Below the pieces are notes generated by a model. The model was not told the origin of the DNA and searched no databases. It worked only from the letters and a program-made list of their open reading frames with translations. From RPQK01 sp041946865 (GTDB taxonomy: Bacteria; Acidobacteriota; UBA6911; RPQK01): a stretch of DNA of 30,585 nucleotides. Positions within the stretch are counted from its first letter, which is position 1. Each line of letters begins with the position of its first letter. The translations under genes and the position numbers were made by a program. The stretch is taken from contig JBHGBF010000049.1 in the NCBI GenBank assembly GCA_041946865.1, forward strand, positions 1 to 30,585, written 5' to 3'. Positions 8,402 to 16,617 of the stretch are shown piece after piece.

Positions 8402-8616
8402 GTCAGTCTCTTCTCCAGGCCAGAATCATCGCCGAGAGCGTATCATGGCAAGCGACAAGATGCGACAGTTCTTCATGACACATTGGCGGAGGCCTTGGTG
8501 GTGGTGGTCGCCTCACCGGTGTTGTCCGAAGGAACCTGACAGCTTCTCTTTACGGGAGCTTCTTTCCGTTGAGAGTCGGCACCTACGAAAGCCGAGCGGA
8601 GCAGGCGTCTGTCTCC

Positions 8617-8625
8617 TGCTATAAT
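8617..8625 (+). promoter_or_regulatory. Extended -10 promoter for the CPBP gene
   Basis: TGCTATAAT is a consensus extended -10 element (TGnTATAAT). Transcription would begin around 8632, giving a leader of only about 17 nt before the ATG at 8649. No good -35 element is visible at 17 bp, which is usual for extended -10 promoters. No Shine-Dalgarno sequence is seen in the short leader. Confidence 0.5.
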
Positions 8626-8648
8626 TCTGCAATCCTGTCGCGGCTTTT

Positions 8649-9275
8649 ATGATTTTCACTACAGCTATCGTGCTGATCGTCGTCATCCAGACCTGGCTGG
8701 TGGTCCCTCTGCTCAATCCTGGATTTCTGGGTCGTACTGTCCCCATCCTGCTTGTTCTTGTTCTGACTGTGGCAAGGCAGATCGCCGTTGGCGGGAGGTG
8801 GGGGCTCAGTCGTGAAGCCTTTCTCCCCGCCTCTCGGTGGGCCCTGGTGGTCACGTTTCCCGTGGTCCTGCTCGCCTGTCTGGTCGTGACTTTTGCCCCC
8901 GTCAGGTCTCCTTTCGCGACCCCGCGCGATCTGGCCCTGACTTTCACGTTTCTGTTCTTCTGGGCGCTCGGCCAGCAGTTCACACTTCAGACTGCCATTT
9001 TCGAAGAAAGCCTGAGCACGCTCAAAGATGATCGCAAAGCGACGTTGATTGCGGCGGGGATCTTTGCGGCCCTGCACTTGCCAAACCCCTTCCTGACTGT
9101 GGCCACCTGGGTTGGCGGGCTCGTCTGGTGCTCAATTTATCGTCGCAGCCCGAACGTCTTGCCACTAGCCGTATCGCACGCCGCATGCTCGATGGCGCTT
9201 ATGGCAGCGTTCAGCCGGGAAGTCACGGGCGGAATGCGAGTCGGCTATTCCTACCTCGCCTTCTGGAACGGCTGA
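8649..9275 (+). CDS. CPBP (ABI/CAAX-like) family membrane protein, degenerate motifs
   Basis: The protein has 208 residues and multiple hydrophobic helices. The CPBP glutamate-protease signature is partly present: a paired EE at 119-120 (TAIFEESLSTL), an FAALHLPN segment with H143, and SHAACSMA with H177. In active members the first motif is EExxxR and the third HxxxN/D. Here neither the arginine nor the final polar residue is clear, so catalytic activity is doubtful; it could be a non-proteolytic CPBP protein. The gene is alone, divergent from the GYF_2/AIM24 run and convergent with the secreted repeat protein. It would be transcribed from the extended -10 at 8617-8625. Confidence 0.75.
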   Translation: MIFTTAIVLIVVIQTWLVVPLLNPGFLGRTVPILLVLVLTVARQIAVGGRWGLSREAFLPASRWALVVTFPVVLLACLVVTFAPVRSPFATPRDLALTFTFLFFWALGQQFTLQTAIFEESLSTLKDDRKATLIAAGIFAALHLPNPFLTVATWVGGLVWCSIYRRSPNVLPLAVSHAACSMALMAAFSREVTGGMRVGYSYLAFWNG

Positions 9276-9313
9276 AGACCGGGGTGACTTCAAGCCGTTT
9301 GAAGCTCCGCTCC

Positions 9314-9368
9314 AGGCGGGCTTTTAAGGCAAGCCATGGCCAACAGGCACGCTCTCAAAAGCCCGCCT
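9314..9368. repeat. Inverted repeat between convergent genes
   Basis: Two 12-nt arms, AGGCGGGCTTTT (9314-9325) and AAAAGCCCGCCT (9357-9368), are perfect reverse complements separated by 31 nt. It lies between the convergent CPBP and secreted repeat protein genes. The T-run is inside the stem rather than after it, so it is not a textbook intrinsic terminator, though it may still stop transcription from both sides. A small palindromic mobile repeat is the alternative. Confidence 0.55.
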
Positions 9369-9399
9369 CAGGGTGGAACCAGGCCTGGAGTTCGTCCTT

Positions 9400-12000
9400 C
9401 TACGGCGCCGGAGCAAAGCTTACCGTATAGGCTGTTCCTCCCAGCACCGTCAGCACATAGTTCCCCGCATCATCCGTAACCGCCGACGATGAAAAGCCAA
9501 GACCGGGAGCGTTCCCCAGCTGGCCGGTTTCGGCAGTCACCGTCACGCCCTTGAGTCCCTGGCCGTCCGGGTTCGTGACCCGTCCGGAGATGGTGACGGG
9601 GGACGGCAGAACCGGCAGCAGGAAATCCTCCAAGCGGTCGGCCCCCAGATTGTCCACTGCCCGCACGGTCTGGTAACTGAGGGTCCCGTTGCCGTAGGGA
9701 ATGGCGAGGGCCATGTCGTAAGACCTGCCGTTCACCAGGATCATCTGGTAGTTCCCGGCCGCATCCGTTGCAGCCAGGTTCTGAACAGCAAGGCCGCTGG
9801 AGCAGGAATCAACAGTGGGGAGTAACGCCTGCCGGTCGACCACCGAAACCAAGGTGCTGGCAGGCGCCGGGGACAGGTCGGCCACCCTGACCTTTCCACG
9901 AACCGTAGACCAGCCGGGAATAGCGAAGCTGGCGCCGACCACGCCGCCCTCCACCGTTATCGGCGTGGGGCTCGCGCCGTAAACTGCGAACTGCTGCTGG
10001 GCCGGCACCGTCATATTCGACACCAGCAGAGTCACGGTATACGTGCCGTTCGGCAAATGGCCCTCGTACGTCCCGTCCGGCGCCAAAGGCGCCACCAGGC
10101 TCGCGCCGCTGGTCTGATCGTGGAACAGAACCGATACTCCACCATTGGCGGGCAACTGGTCAAAACCCGCGACAGTGCCGTGGACCCGCTGCAGGCTTAT
10201 ATCCGGAAGCGGAAGGTTTCGCACCACGTCGCTGTTCACATTGACCGGGTTTGGATCCGTGTACGCGACATAGGGGAGATTGAGCGCGCCGACTTTCCTG
10301 GGCTGGTAGCAGAGCGACAGCTTGTAGACGCCGGGCGGAACCACAATCTGGTAGTGACCTGTAGTGTGATCAATCGCACCCACGAAAGCTTTCCCCGCAT
10401 TGTTCTCAGCAACCACCTGTTCGGCGCTGGTAATGCGTCCGGAAAGCACGCCCGTGATCTTGAAGCCGGGATCCAGCTGGGCGTCCAGAGTCAGATTGGA
10501 GGTCGCGTTCACATCCGGCCGGGTCTGCGAAACCAGGGGCGTGCCCGGCGGCAAGGTCCCGTTCGAGGTGCCCGTCACCACCGGCAGAGTCGTGTAGTTC
10601 AGCGGCGGGAAGTTCTGACGGAGGGTTACGGCTGCAATCTCGCCGGATGAGCGAACCGCCAGAGACCCGGCCGTCCCGGTCTGTCCGGAGAAAAGCTCCC
10701 AAACAAACCGCGCCGTTTGGCTCTTCGGCGCCAGTTCCAGTGGAATCGACTCGGCCAGGCGGTTTCCGGCGAGGTCAAGAAGGCGGACGCTGACCGTGAC
10801 CGGCGCGTCCCCCGGATTGAAGAACGCCACACCGGTGCTGAAGCTGGCCGTCTGATCAACCGGTAAGGTGAAATCGGTCCGAGTCGGGGCGTTTCCGACT
10901 CCCGTTTCGGTCAGGAAGGAATCGGCGCTGTAAACCGTAAAGATCGCCGATACCCCGACCGGGACGGATGAAGACACCTGTGCCGACCCGACCGAGAGAG
11001 GGCCCGTGCCGTCCGTCTGCAGAAACGCCGCGCCGCCGGCCGGAAGGGTGTGGCTGAAAGTCCCTTGATTAGCCCCTTTCCCGGAAATGGTCAGAGGGAA
11101 CGGCGTCCCGTCCGGCTTTCTGACCGTGAAGTCCAGGTTAGCGGGCGATTCTGCCAGGTTGAAGAGCACAAAGGTCGTCCGCATCGAAAGATTCATCGCA
11201 GGATCGATGCCGTTGGCCACCTGGGGGAGGTTGAAACTCGTCGTCGTGCTCGCCTTGGGCACAACCGGGAGCGTCGTGTACGAGAGCGGCGCGGCATTTT
11301 GCCGCAGCGTCACGGCCGCCAGATTCTGGGTGCTCGTCACCTGCAGACTCCCCTGAAAACTGCTGACCTCGGGAAACAACTCCTGGGGGCCTGCCACAAA
11401 CCGGGCCAGATGCCGGCCCGGACCGAGGGTCGCTGTACTGGTGTTCACGACCTGGCCCTCGCTGTTCACCAGTCTGTAGGTGATGTTCGCATCAGCCTGC
11501 CCCAAATTGACCAAAGCCAGGCCCGTGTTGAAGCCCTCGGCCACATGCACGGGGATCACGAAATCCGTTGTCGCTTCCGCACTGCCGACTCCCGCTTCCG
11601 TCAAAAACGTCTTTTGCGCGTCGTAGAGTGAGAAAACCGCAGAGACCCCGAGCGGCCCATTGGTATCGACCACAGCCGATCCGACCGACAGGGCTTCGGA
11701 GCCATCTGTCTGAAGCATCTTCGTCTCCCCTTTTTGAAGGGTAAACGGGCCGAATACGTCGGTGGTTCCGACTGACGGAATGGTGACCAACATCGGACCA
11801 CCGGCGTCGTTCCTGAGTCGGATCGTCGCGTCAATCGCGCTATTCGTGGGATTAAAGAGAATAAACGTGGTCCGAATGCTCCCGCCCGCATATATTCCGT
11901 TTCCGACCTGCGGCAACGCGTATTGCTGTGCCTGCGCCAGCAGCGACAGCCCGGCCAGGGAGAGGACCGCCAGACACACTGCTACACTTCTCATCTTCAC
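9400..12000 (-). CDS. Secreted protein: two tandem beta repeats plus carboxypeptidase-regulatory-like domains
   Basis: The protein has 866 residues. A signal peptide (VAVCLAVLSLAGLSLLAQA) is followed by two homologous units. Unit 1 (about 27-247) starts YALPQVGNGIYAGGSIRTTF; unit 2 (about 250-478) starts NLPQVANGIDPAMNLSMRTT. Both contain FxLFN, a LQTDG...LSVGSA segment, a GVSA.F..Y segment and an LRQN...Y(T)TLPVV end. From about 500 onward come several beta-sandwich units resembling carboxypeptidase-regulatory (CarboxypepD_reg-like) domains, e.g. VTISGRVTNPDGQGLKGVTV. No enzyme motif is seen, so a surface or secreted binding/adhesion role is likely. AAGGAGG lies 5 nt before the GTG start. 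A second in-frame ATG two codons later is also usable. Confidence 0.8.
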   Translation of the reverse strand: MKMRSVAVCLAVLSLAGLSLLAQAQQYALPQVGNGIYAGGSIRTTFILFNPTNSAIDATIRLRNDAGGPMLVTIPSVGTTDVFGPFTLQKGETKMLQTDGSEALSVGSAVVDTNGPLGVSAVFSLYDAQKTFLTEAGVGSAEATTDFVIPVHVAEGFNTGLALVNLGQADANITYRLVNSEGQVVNTSTATLGPGRHLARFVAGPQELFPEVSSFQGSLQVTSTQNLAAVTLRQNAAPLSYTTLPVVPKASTTTSFNLPQVANGIDPAMNLSMRTTFVLFNLAESPANLDFTVRKPDGTPFPLTISGKGANQGTFSHTLPAGGAAFLQTDGTGPLSVGSAQVSSSVPVGVSAIFTVYSADSFLTETGVGNAPTRTDFTLPVDQTASFSTGVAFFNPGDAPVTVSVRLLDLAGNRLAESIPLELAPKSQTARFVWELFSGQTGTAGSLAVRSSGEIAAVTLRQNFPPLNYTTLPVVTGTSNGTLPPGTPLVSQTRPDVNATSNLTLDAQLDPGFKITGVLSGRITSAEQVVAENNAGKAFVGAIDHTTGHYQIVVPPGVYKLSLCYQPRKVGALNLPYVAYTDPNPVNVNSDVVRNLPLPDISLQRVHGTVAGFDQLPANGGVSVLFHDQTSGASLVAPLAPDGTYEGHLPNGTYTVTLLVSNMTVPAQQQFAVYGASPTPITVEGGVVGASFAIPGWSTVRGKVRVADLSPAPASTLVSVVDRQALLPTVDSCSSGLAVQNLAATDAAGNYQMILVNGRSYDMALAIPYGNGTLSYQTVRAVDNLGADRLEDFLLPVLPSPVTISGRVTNPDGQGLKGVTVTAETGQLGNAPGLGFSSSAVTDDAGNYVLTVLGGTAYTVSFAPAP

Positions 12001-12227
12001 AAGCTCCTCCTTGGAAGGGGGGAATCAGCGTTTGACTTTCTCTGGTATGAGCGCGGTGAGTTTTCTAATAAATATCGTACCGCAAAGCGAAGGAGAGGGA
12101 ATAGCCAAGGGAATAGCCGGGCAAAGTCCGAAGCCGGAAGTCCAGGCGCCAGAATGCGAAACAGAACTCGGAAAAGAGAAGACAGGATGAAAAACAGGAT
12201 CGGACCGCACAAAGACCGGCAAGCGGC
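12001..12227. other. Intergenic leader with short tandem repeat
   Basis: This gap is upstream of the secreted repeat protein. It contains two copies of GGGAATAGCC (12097-12106 and 12109-12118) separated by AA, and an AT-rich stretch near 12062-12080. I see no gene. Small frames on both strands lack coding character, and I could not identify a convincing promoter. Confidence 0.4.
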
Positions 12228-13184
12228 TTATGCCTTCATTCCGACTTCTGACTCTTGCCTTCTCAGCCGAATGACCGTGACTTCCGGAGGACACTGGAAG
12301 CGAACCGGGAGGAGAGAGGCGCCTATCCCGGCGCTCGTATAACCCTGCACTCCTCGGTATGTCCACTTGCCCCTCAGGAAACGGCGCGGGCAAGCCGCAT
12401 TGCGGATGATCGGACCAAGCCAGGGCAGACAGATCTGTCCGGCATGCGTGTGGCCACACAGATAGAGATCAAACCGTGCCTCCGACGCTTCCCGAAGCAT
12501 CTCGGGACTGTGAACCAGCAGGATCTTGAAGGCCTCGTCCGGAACCCCTCGAAGTGCGATGGACAGGTCGTCACAGCCGTAATAATGAGGGTCGTCCAGG
12601 CCAATCAGCCAGACACTGTCCGCTCCCAGCTTCGCTTCAAACGAGGAGTTGAGCAGCATACGTACGCCCATCTGCTGCAGGCTTGACGCTGCTTCCAGAA
12701 AGTCATGATTCCCCAGGATCCCGATCATGCCGAAACGCGACCGGACGCAGGGTAACACCTTGGCCAACTCGCGATTGGCGGCCTCGGCACTGCCTTCCAC
12801 CTCAAAACGGTAATCGCCGGTCAGGACACAGAGGTCGACTGAAACCTGGCTGACGATCTCCCTCAGCCGCTCGGCCAGACCCGCCAGGCAGTCCAGATGC
12901 AAATCGGAGAGGTGAAGAACCGTGAAACCATCGAATGCCCTGGGAATGTTGGGAAACGAGAAGTCAACCATCCGCAGCTGCAGGGCAAGCACGTTACGTC
13001 TGCCGCGCTCGAACAGCCGGGTGAGGCGCAGGGCAAAGCCCAACAGGCCCCGCGCCAGCCCGACATTCTCAAGATGGTACGATCCCCTGCCCCGCCGATG
13101 CCAGAAATCGACGTGGCCTTTTTCGATCGACTGGCGCTTGAGCCGCCGGTCAATCATTTCCGTGCGTCTGAGATGAAAACCCAT
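12228..13184 (-). CDS. Metallophosphoesterase, YkuE/LpxG-like calcineurin fold
   Basis: The protein has 318 residues and all the dinuclear metal motifs of the calcineurin-like family: SDLHLD (D94, H96), TGDY (D124), GNHD (N159, H160), LLVHSPE (H225) and CGHTHAGQ (H245, H247). The order and spacing, with GHTHAGQICLP near the end, fit the subgroup that includes YkuE and the UDP-2,3-diacylglucosamine hydrolase LpxG, so a lipid A or phospholipid head-group role is possible but not proven. The N-terminal 60 residues are basic with an amphipathic or weakly hydrophobic stretch (ARGLLGFALRLTRLFERG) that may bind the membrane. No Shine-Dalgarno sequence is seen; TACAGT lies exactly 6 nt before the ATG, suggesting a leaderless message. 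Confidence 0.85.
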   Translation of the reverse strand: MGFHLRRTEMIDRRLKRQSIEKGHVDFWHRRGRGSYHLENVGLARGLLGFALRLTRLFERGRRNVLALQLRMVDFSFPNIPRAFDGFTVLHLSDLHLDCLAGLAERLREIVSQVSVDLCVLTGDYRFEVEGSAEAANRELAKVLPCVRSRFGMIGILGNHDFLEAASSLQQMGVRMLLNSSFEAKLGADSVWLIGLDDPHYYGCDDLSIALRGVPDEAFKILLVHSPEMLREASEARFDLYLCGHTHAGQICLPWLGPIIRNAACPRRFLRGKWTYRGVQGYTSAGIGASLLPVRFQCPPEVTVIRLRRQESEVGMKA

Positions 13185-13190
13185 GGTGGC

Positions 13191-13196
13191 ACTGTA
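13191..13196 (-). promoter_or_regulatory. Candidate -10 box of a leaderless metallophosphoesterase message
   Basis: Read on the minus strand the box is TACAGT, followed by 6 nt and then the ATG. This spacing would put the transcription start on or next to the start codon. The -35 region is weak. Support comes from the same geometry at selA and rnr. Confidence 0.3.
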
Positions 13197-13250
13197 TCGA
13201 AATCCCGGAACTACAAAACAGAATCTACGCTTCGCCCGTTAGACTCCCTT

Positions 13251-13868
13251 CTACGGCGCTCTCCAGGTGGTCTTTCCCTCCCCATCCCGGACTTCGAGCG
13301 CGGGGACCGACACCCCCGTCTGCGGCCGATCGAGCAGGACAAGGCGCGCCCGGCTCTCCTTCCCCTCCAGAAACAGGCGAAGATCCGGCTCCTTCTGCGG
13401 CTGGCCGAGCGCGATGCTGGCCCCCGGCCCAGACAAGTCGACCGCACCCGGATGAAGCCAGGTGATCTTCCCCGCTCCGTCCGTCACGGTCACACTGGCG
13501 TTCGAGAAGTACTGGTGCTCGGCCAGCTGAACGGAGCTTTGAGAAATCCCCGCTCGGTTGCGCAGCTCGAGCGCCGCCATGCCGATCACGCTTCCCTCCC
13601 CTGATTCTCGCTCCTCCCAGGCCAGCTGCACGCGGACCAGGCCGGCGTCGTCATACAGGGTCAGCCCGACATGATCGGACGGGGGCGCCGCGTTCGACCA
13701 CGGCGAGCTGTTTGCCAGCACCGCCCGGATCTTTCCTGACGAGTCAACCAGCCGAAACTCCTCGGCGGTGATCACGCGCGATTTGAACACCCACGTCGCC
13801 ACGGCTCCACTTGCGAATCCGGCCACCAGGGCAAGTGCGAGGAACAACGAATACTGTCTCGGATTCAT
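13251..13868 (-). CDS. Small anchored beta-repeat protein, function unknown
   Basis: The protein has 205 residues starting MNPRQYSLF. One N-terminal transmembrane or signal segment (FLALALVAGFASGAVATWVF) is followed by five or so short repeats built on a pattern of hydrophobic strand, Asp/Asn-x-x-Gly turn, hydrophobic strand: FRLVDSSGKIRAVL, LTLYDDAGLVRVQL, LELRNRAGISQSSVQL, VTVTDGAGKITWL and LEVRDGEGKTTW. This suggests a repetitive beta structure in the periplasm. The frame extends upstream to 13961, but GGAGGGG lies 4 nt before the ATG at 13868 and decides the start. It is 66 nt from the metallophosphoesterase start; the two are on the same strand and may be co-transcribed. I do not recognise a named family. 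Confidence 0.75.
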   Translation of the reverse strand: MNPRQYSLFLALALVAGFASGAVATWVFKSRVITAEEFRLVDSSGKIRAVLANSSPWSNAAPPSDHVGLTLYDDAGLVRVQLAWEERESGEGSVIGMAALELRNRAGISQSSVQLAEHQYFSNASVTVTDGAGKITWLHPGAVDLSGPGASIALGQPQKEPDLRLFLEGKESRARLVLLDRPQTGVSVPALEVRDGEGKTTWRAP

Positions 13869-13951
13869 GTGACCCCTCCGTCTAAAAGAAGCCCAGCCTG
13901 ATTGTGCCACGGACCGGCGACTCCCGTCTGCCACGAAGTGCAACAAAGGCC

Positions 13952-13980
13952 TTGACTCCACGGTCCAGCGTTTCTATCAT
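13952..13980 (+). promoter_or_regulatory. Sigma70-type promoter for metYXW
   Basis: TTGACT (13952-13957) and TATCAT (13975-13980) are separated by exactly 17 bp, a good sigma70-like pair. A second -10 candidate, TATAAT, lies at 14007-14012 with a weak -35. Either serves the methionine genes from 14048. The leader is too short (about 60 nt or less) to hold a SAM riboswitch, and none is visible. A GGGAGA ribosome binding site lies 7 nt before the ATG. Confidence 0.5.
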
Positions 13981-14047
13981 TCGTATCTTCCGCGACGATT
14001 CTTACATATAATCGACCGGAATAGTAAAACTACTGGGAGATTCAGGC

Positions 14048-15352
14048 ATGACAGACAGCTTCCGGCCCTCCACTCTTGCCTTGCACGGCGGCCAGGTCCC
14101 CGACCCCGCCACCAATGCCCGCGCTGTTCCCGTTTATCAGACCACCTCATACGTGTTCAACTCCGCGGAGCATGCGGCCAGCCTTTTCGCGCTCCAGGAG
14201 TTCGGGAACATTTACACCCGGATCATGAATCCGACGACCGATGTGCTTGAAAAGCGCCTGGCGGCCTTGGACGGCGGCGTCGGGGCACTCGCCGTTGCTT
14301 CCGGCCAGTCTGCAATCACGCTCGCCATTCTGAACATTACACAGGCGGGTCAGAACATCGTGTCCACGAGTTACCTGTACGGAGGCACGTACAACCTGTT
14401 CCACTACACGCTCCCGAAGCTGGGCATTCAGGTCCGGTTTGTGGATTCCTCCGATCCCCGGAACTTCGAGGCGGCCCTGGACGGGAAAACCCGTCTGCTC
14501 TATACCGAGTCGATCGGGAACCCGAAGAACAACGTGGACGATTTCGAGGCCATCGGGGAGATTGCTCACCGGCATCATATCCCCTTCGTGGTAGACAACA
14601 CGGTTTCGCCTTTCATTTTCAAGCCGCTCGACCACGGGGCCGACATCGTCGTCTACTCCTTGACGAAATTCATCGGTGGCCATGGAACCTCGATCGGCGG
14701 GGCGATTGTCGATTCCGGCCGTTTCGACTGGTCCCAAGGGAGTTTTCCTGAATTCACCCTTCCGGACCCGTCTTATCACGGCCTGGTCTTCTGGGAGCCT
14801 TTTGGGCTGCACGACCGGGCGGTCGTCAAAGGCGCCGCGTACATTTTGAAGGCCCGCGTCCAGCTCCTGCGAGATCTGGGCCCCTGCCTCTCGCCGTTTA
14901 ATTCGTTTCTGTTCCTGCAGGGGCTGGAGACGCTTCCGCTGCGCATGGAAAAGCACTGTCAGAACGCGCTGCAGGTGGCCGAATGGCTGGCCAGGCGCAA
15001 TCACGTCTGCTGGGTCAATTACCCGCTCCTGGCCAATCACCAGGATGTCGCCAGGGCCAGGCGGTACCTGCCCAACGGCGCCGGCGCGATCATTGGCTTC
15101 GGCATCGAGGGCGGGTATGAGGCAGGCAAGAAGGTGATCAACCACGTGAAGCTGTTCAGCCACCTGGCGAACATCGGGGACGCCAAGAGCCTGATCATCC
15201 ACCCAGCCTCCACCACGCATCAGCAGCTGTCGCCCGAGGAGAGGCTCTCGACGGGTGTCACGGATGATTTCATCCGTCTGTCGGTCGGCACCGAGGACAT
15301 TCAGGATATAATCGCCGACCTTGATCAGGCGATCGAGGCGTCGCAGAAGTGA
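14048..15352 (+). CDS. metY: O-acetylhomoserine sulfhydrylase / aminocarboxypropyltransferase
   Basis: The protein has 434 residues, the usual length for MetY, and is a PLP enzyme of the Cys/Met metabolism family. It replaces the acetyl (or succinyl) group of O-activated homoserine with sulfide to make homocysteine. Signatures include STLALHGGQ at the N-terminus, YTRIMNPT, the SGQSAI segment, the cofactor aspartate in VVDNTVSPF, and the PLP lysine K207 in SLTKFIGGHGTSIGG. GGAIVDSG and LFSHLANIGDAKSLIIHPAS are also typical of the MetY branch. It is the first gene of metY-metX-metW, with a promoter at 13952-13980. The enzyme should act on the product of the next gene, in the cytoplasm. Confidence 0.95.
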   Translation: MTDSFRPSTLALHGGQVPDPATNARAVPVYQTTSYVFNSAEHAASLFALQEFGNIYTRIMNPTTDVLEKRLAALDGGVGALAVASGQSAITLAILNITQAGQNIVSTSYLYGGTYNLFHYTLPKLGIQVRFVDSSDPRNFEAALDGKTRLLYTESIGNPKNNVDDFEAIGEIAHRHHIPFVVDNTVSPFIFKPLDHGADIVVYSLTKFIGGHGTSIGGAIVDSGRFDWSQGSFPEFTLPDPSYHGLVFWEPFGLHDRAVVKGAAYILKARVQLLRDLGPCLSPFNSFLFLQGLETLPLRMEKHCQNALQVAEWLARRNHVCWVNYPLLANHQDVARARRYLPNGAGAIIGFGIEGGYEAGKKVINHVKLFSHLANIGDAKSLIIHPASTTHQQLSPEERLSTGVTDDFIRLSVGTEDIQDIIADLDQAIEASQK

Positions 15353-15444
15353 CTCGCAGGCGGTTTTGAAAGAGCCGCGTGCGCTTTGTCTTTTTTGCGC
15401 GAAGCGGTCCGGCCCTGTGAGGCTCCGATCGCACATCGAGGAAT

Positions 15445-16617
15445 ATGACACAGTCACCGGAGTTTCAGCCTGGCGGGATCGGTTTTGTGGAGACCCTGAA
15501 GATCCGTGCCTTCGACGACCCGCTGGTGCTGGAAAGCGGCGTGTCGTTCGGCCCGATTGACGTGGCGTACGAGACGTACGGCACGCTGTCGCCCCAGCGG
15601 GATAACGTCATTCTGGTCTGTCACGCCCTGTCGGGCGGGGCGCACGCGGCAGGCTGGCTCCCGGGCGCCACGAAACCCGGCTGGTGGGATGTCTTCATTG
15701 GACCGGGCAAGGCCCTCGACACCGACCGGTATTTCGTCGTCAGCTCCAATGTCCTGGGAAGCTGCTACGGCACTACTGGTCCTTCATCCCTTGATCCCTC
15801 GACGGGGAAGCCGTACGGGACCCGGTTTCCGGTGGTGACGGTGGCTGACATGGTGCAGGTCCAGAACCGGCTGCTCGAGCTTCTGGGGATTGATTCACTT
15901 CTGGCGGTCATTGGCGGCTCGATGGGCGGCATGCAGGCGCTTCAGTGGGCCGTCCAGTATCCGCAGAAGGTCCGGTCGGTGATTGCCATTGCCACGACCT
16001 CCCACCATTCGGCCCAGCAGATCGCGTTTAACGAGGTGGCCCGCCAGGCCATCATCGCCGACCCGGCCTGGAAAGGCGGCGATTACTACGGGACCGAAGG
16101 GCCTCGTCTCGGGCTCGCGGTCGCGCGGATGATCGGTCACATCACCTACTTGTCGGACCTCGGCATGGCTCAGAAGTTCGGCCGCCGATTGCGCAACCGG
16201 GAGAAGTTCGGGTACGATTTTTCGCTGGATTTTGAGGTGGAAAGCTATCTGCGCCATCAGGGCGAGAGCTTTGTCGGCCGTTTTGACGCCAACTCACTGC
16301 TATACCTGACAAAGGCTCTCGATTACTGTGATCTGACAAACGGCGGAACCCGCAGCCTGGAAGAGGCTTTCAGAGGATGCCCGGCTCGCTTCCTGCTGAT
16401 CGCCTTCACTTCAGATTGGCTCTATCCCGCCTACCAGCTTAAAGCGGTCGCGCACGCGGTGCGCAGGAACCACGGCGACGCAACTTATTGCGAGATCCGC
16501 AGCGACTACGGCCATGACGCTTTTCTCCTCGAGCACCAGGAGCAGACCCCGATTGTCGTCTCGTTCCTGGAACGGGTGAGCCGGGCCGGGAGACGCATGC
16601 ATGCCCGATCAGGTTGA
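15445..16617 (+). CDS. metX: Homoserine O-acetyltransferase
   Basis: The protein has 390 residues with the alpha/beta-hydrolase fold. It transfers an acyl group from acyl-CoA to homoserine in the first committed step of methionine synthesis. The catalytic triad is visible: nucleophile S159 in GGSMGGMQ, D324 in TSDWLYP and H357 in YGHDAFL. The N-terminal YETYGTLSP and CHALSGGAHAAG segments are typical of MetX. Acetyl versus succinyl donor cannot be decided by eye. CGAGGA precedes the ATG by 2 nt, close but plausible. The gene follows metY by 92 nt and overlaps metW by 17 bp, consistent with one operon. Confidence 0.95.
   Translation: MTQSPEFQPGGIGFVETLKIRAFDDPLVLESGVSFGPIDVAYETYGTLSPQRDNVILVCHALSGGAHAAGWLPGATKPGWWDVFIGPGKALDTDRYFVVSSNVLGSCYGTTGPSSLDPSTGKPYGTRFPVVTVADMVQVQNRLLELLGIDSLLAVIGGSMGGMQALQWAVQYPQKVRSVIAIATTSHHSAQQIAFNEVARQAIIADPAWKGGDYYGTEGPRLGLAVARMIGHITYLSDLGMAQKFGRRLRNREKFGYDFSLDFEVESYLRHQGESFVGRFDANSLLYLTKALDYCDLTNGGTRSLEEAFRGCPARFLLIAFTSDWLYPAYQLKAVAHAVRRNHGDATYCEIRSDYGHDAFLLEHQEQTPIVVSFLERVSRAGRRMHARSG

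Noticed and set aside
7504..8478. 324-residue plus-strand frame opposite the zinc ribbon protein
   Set aside because: Arg/Pro-rich product created by the complement of a proline-rich coding region.
13981..14047. SAM riboswitch upstream of metY
   Set aside because: The leader after either promoter is under 70 nt and shows none of the expected stems, too short for any known SAM riboswitch.
14147..15457. 436-residue minus-strand frame opposite metY
   Set aside because: Antisense shadow of a well recognised gene in GC-rich DNA; no ribosome site or family signal.
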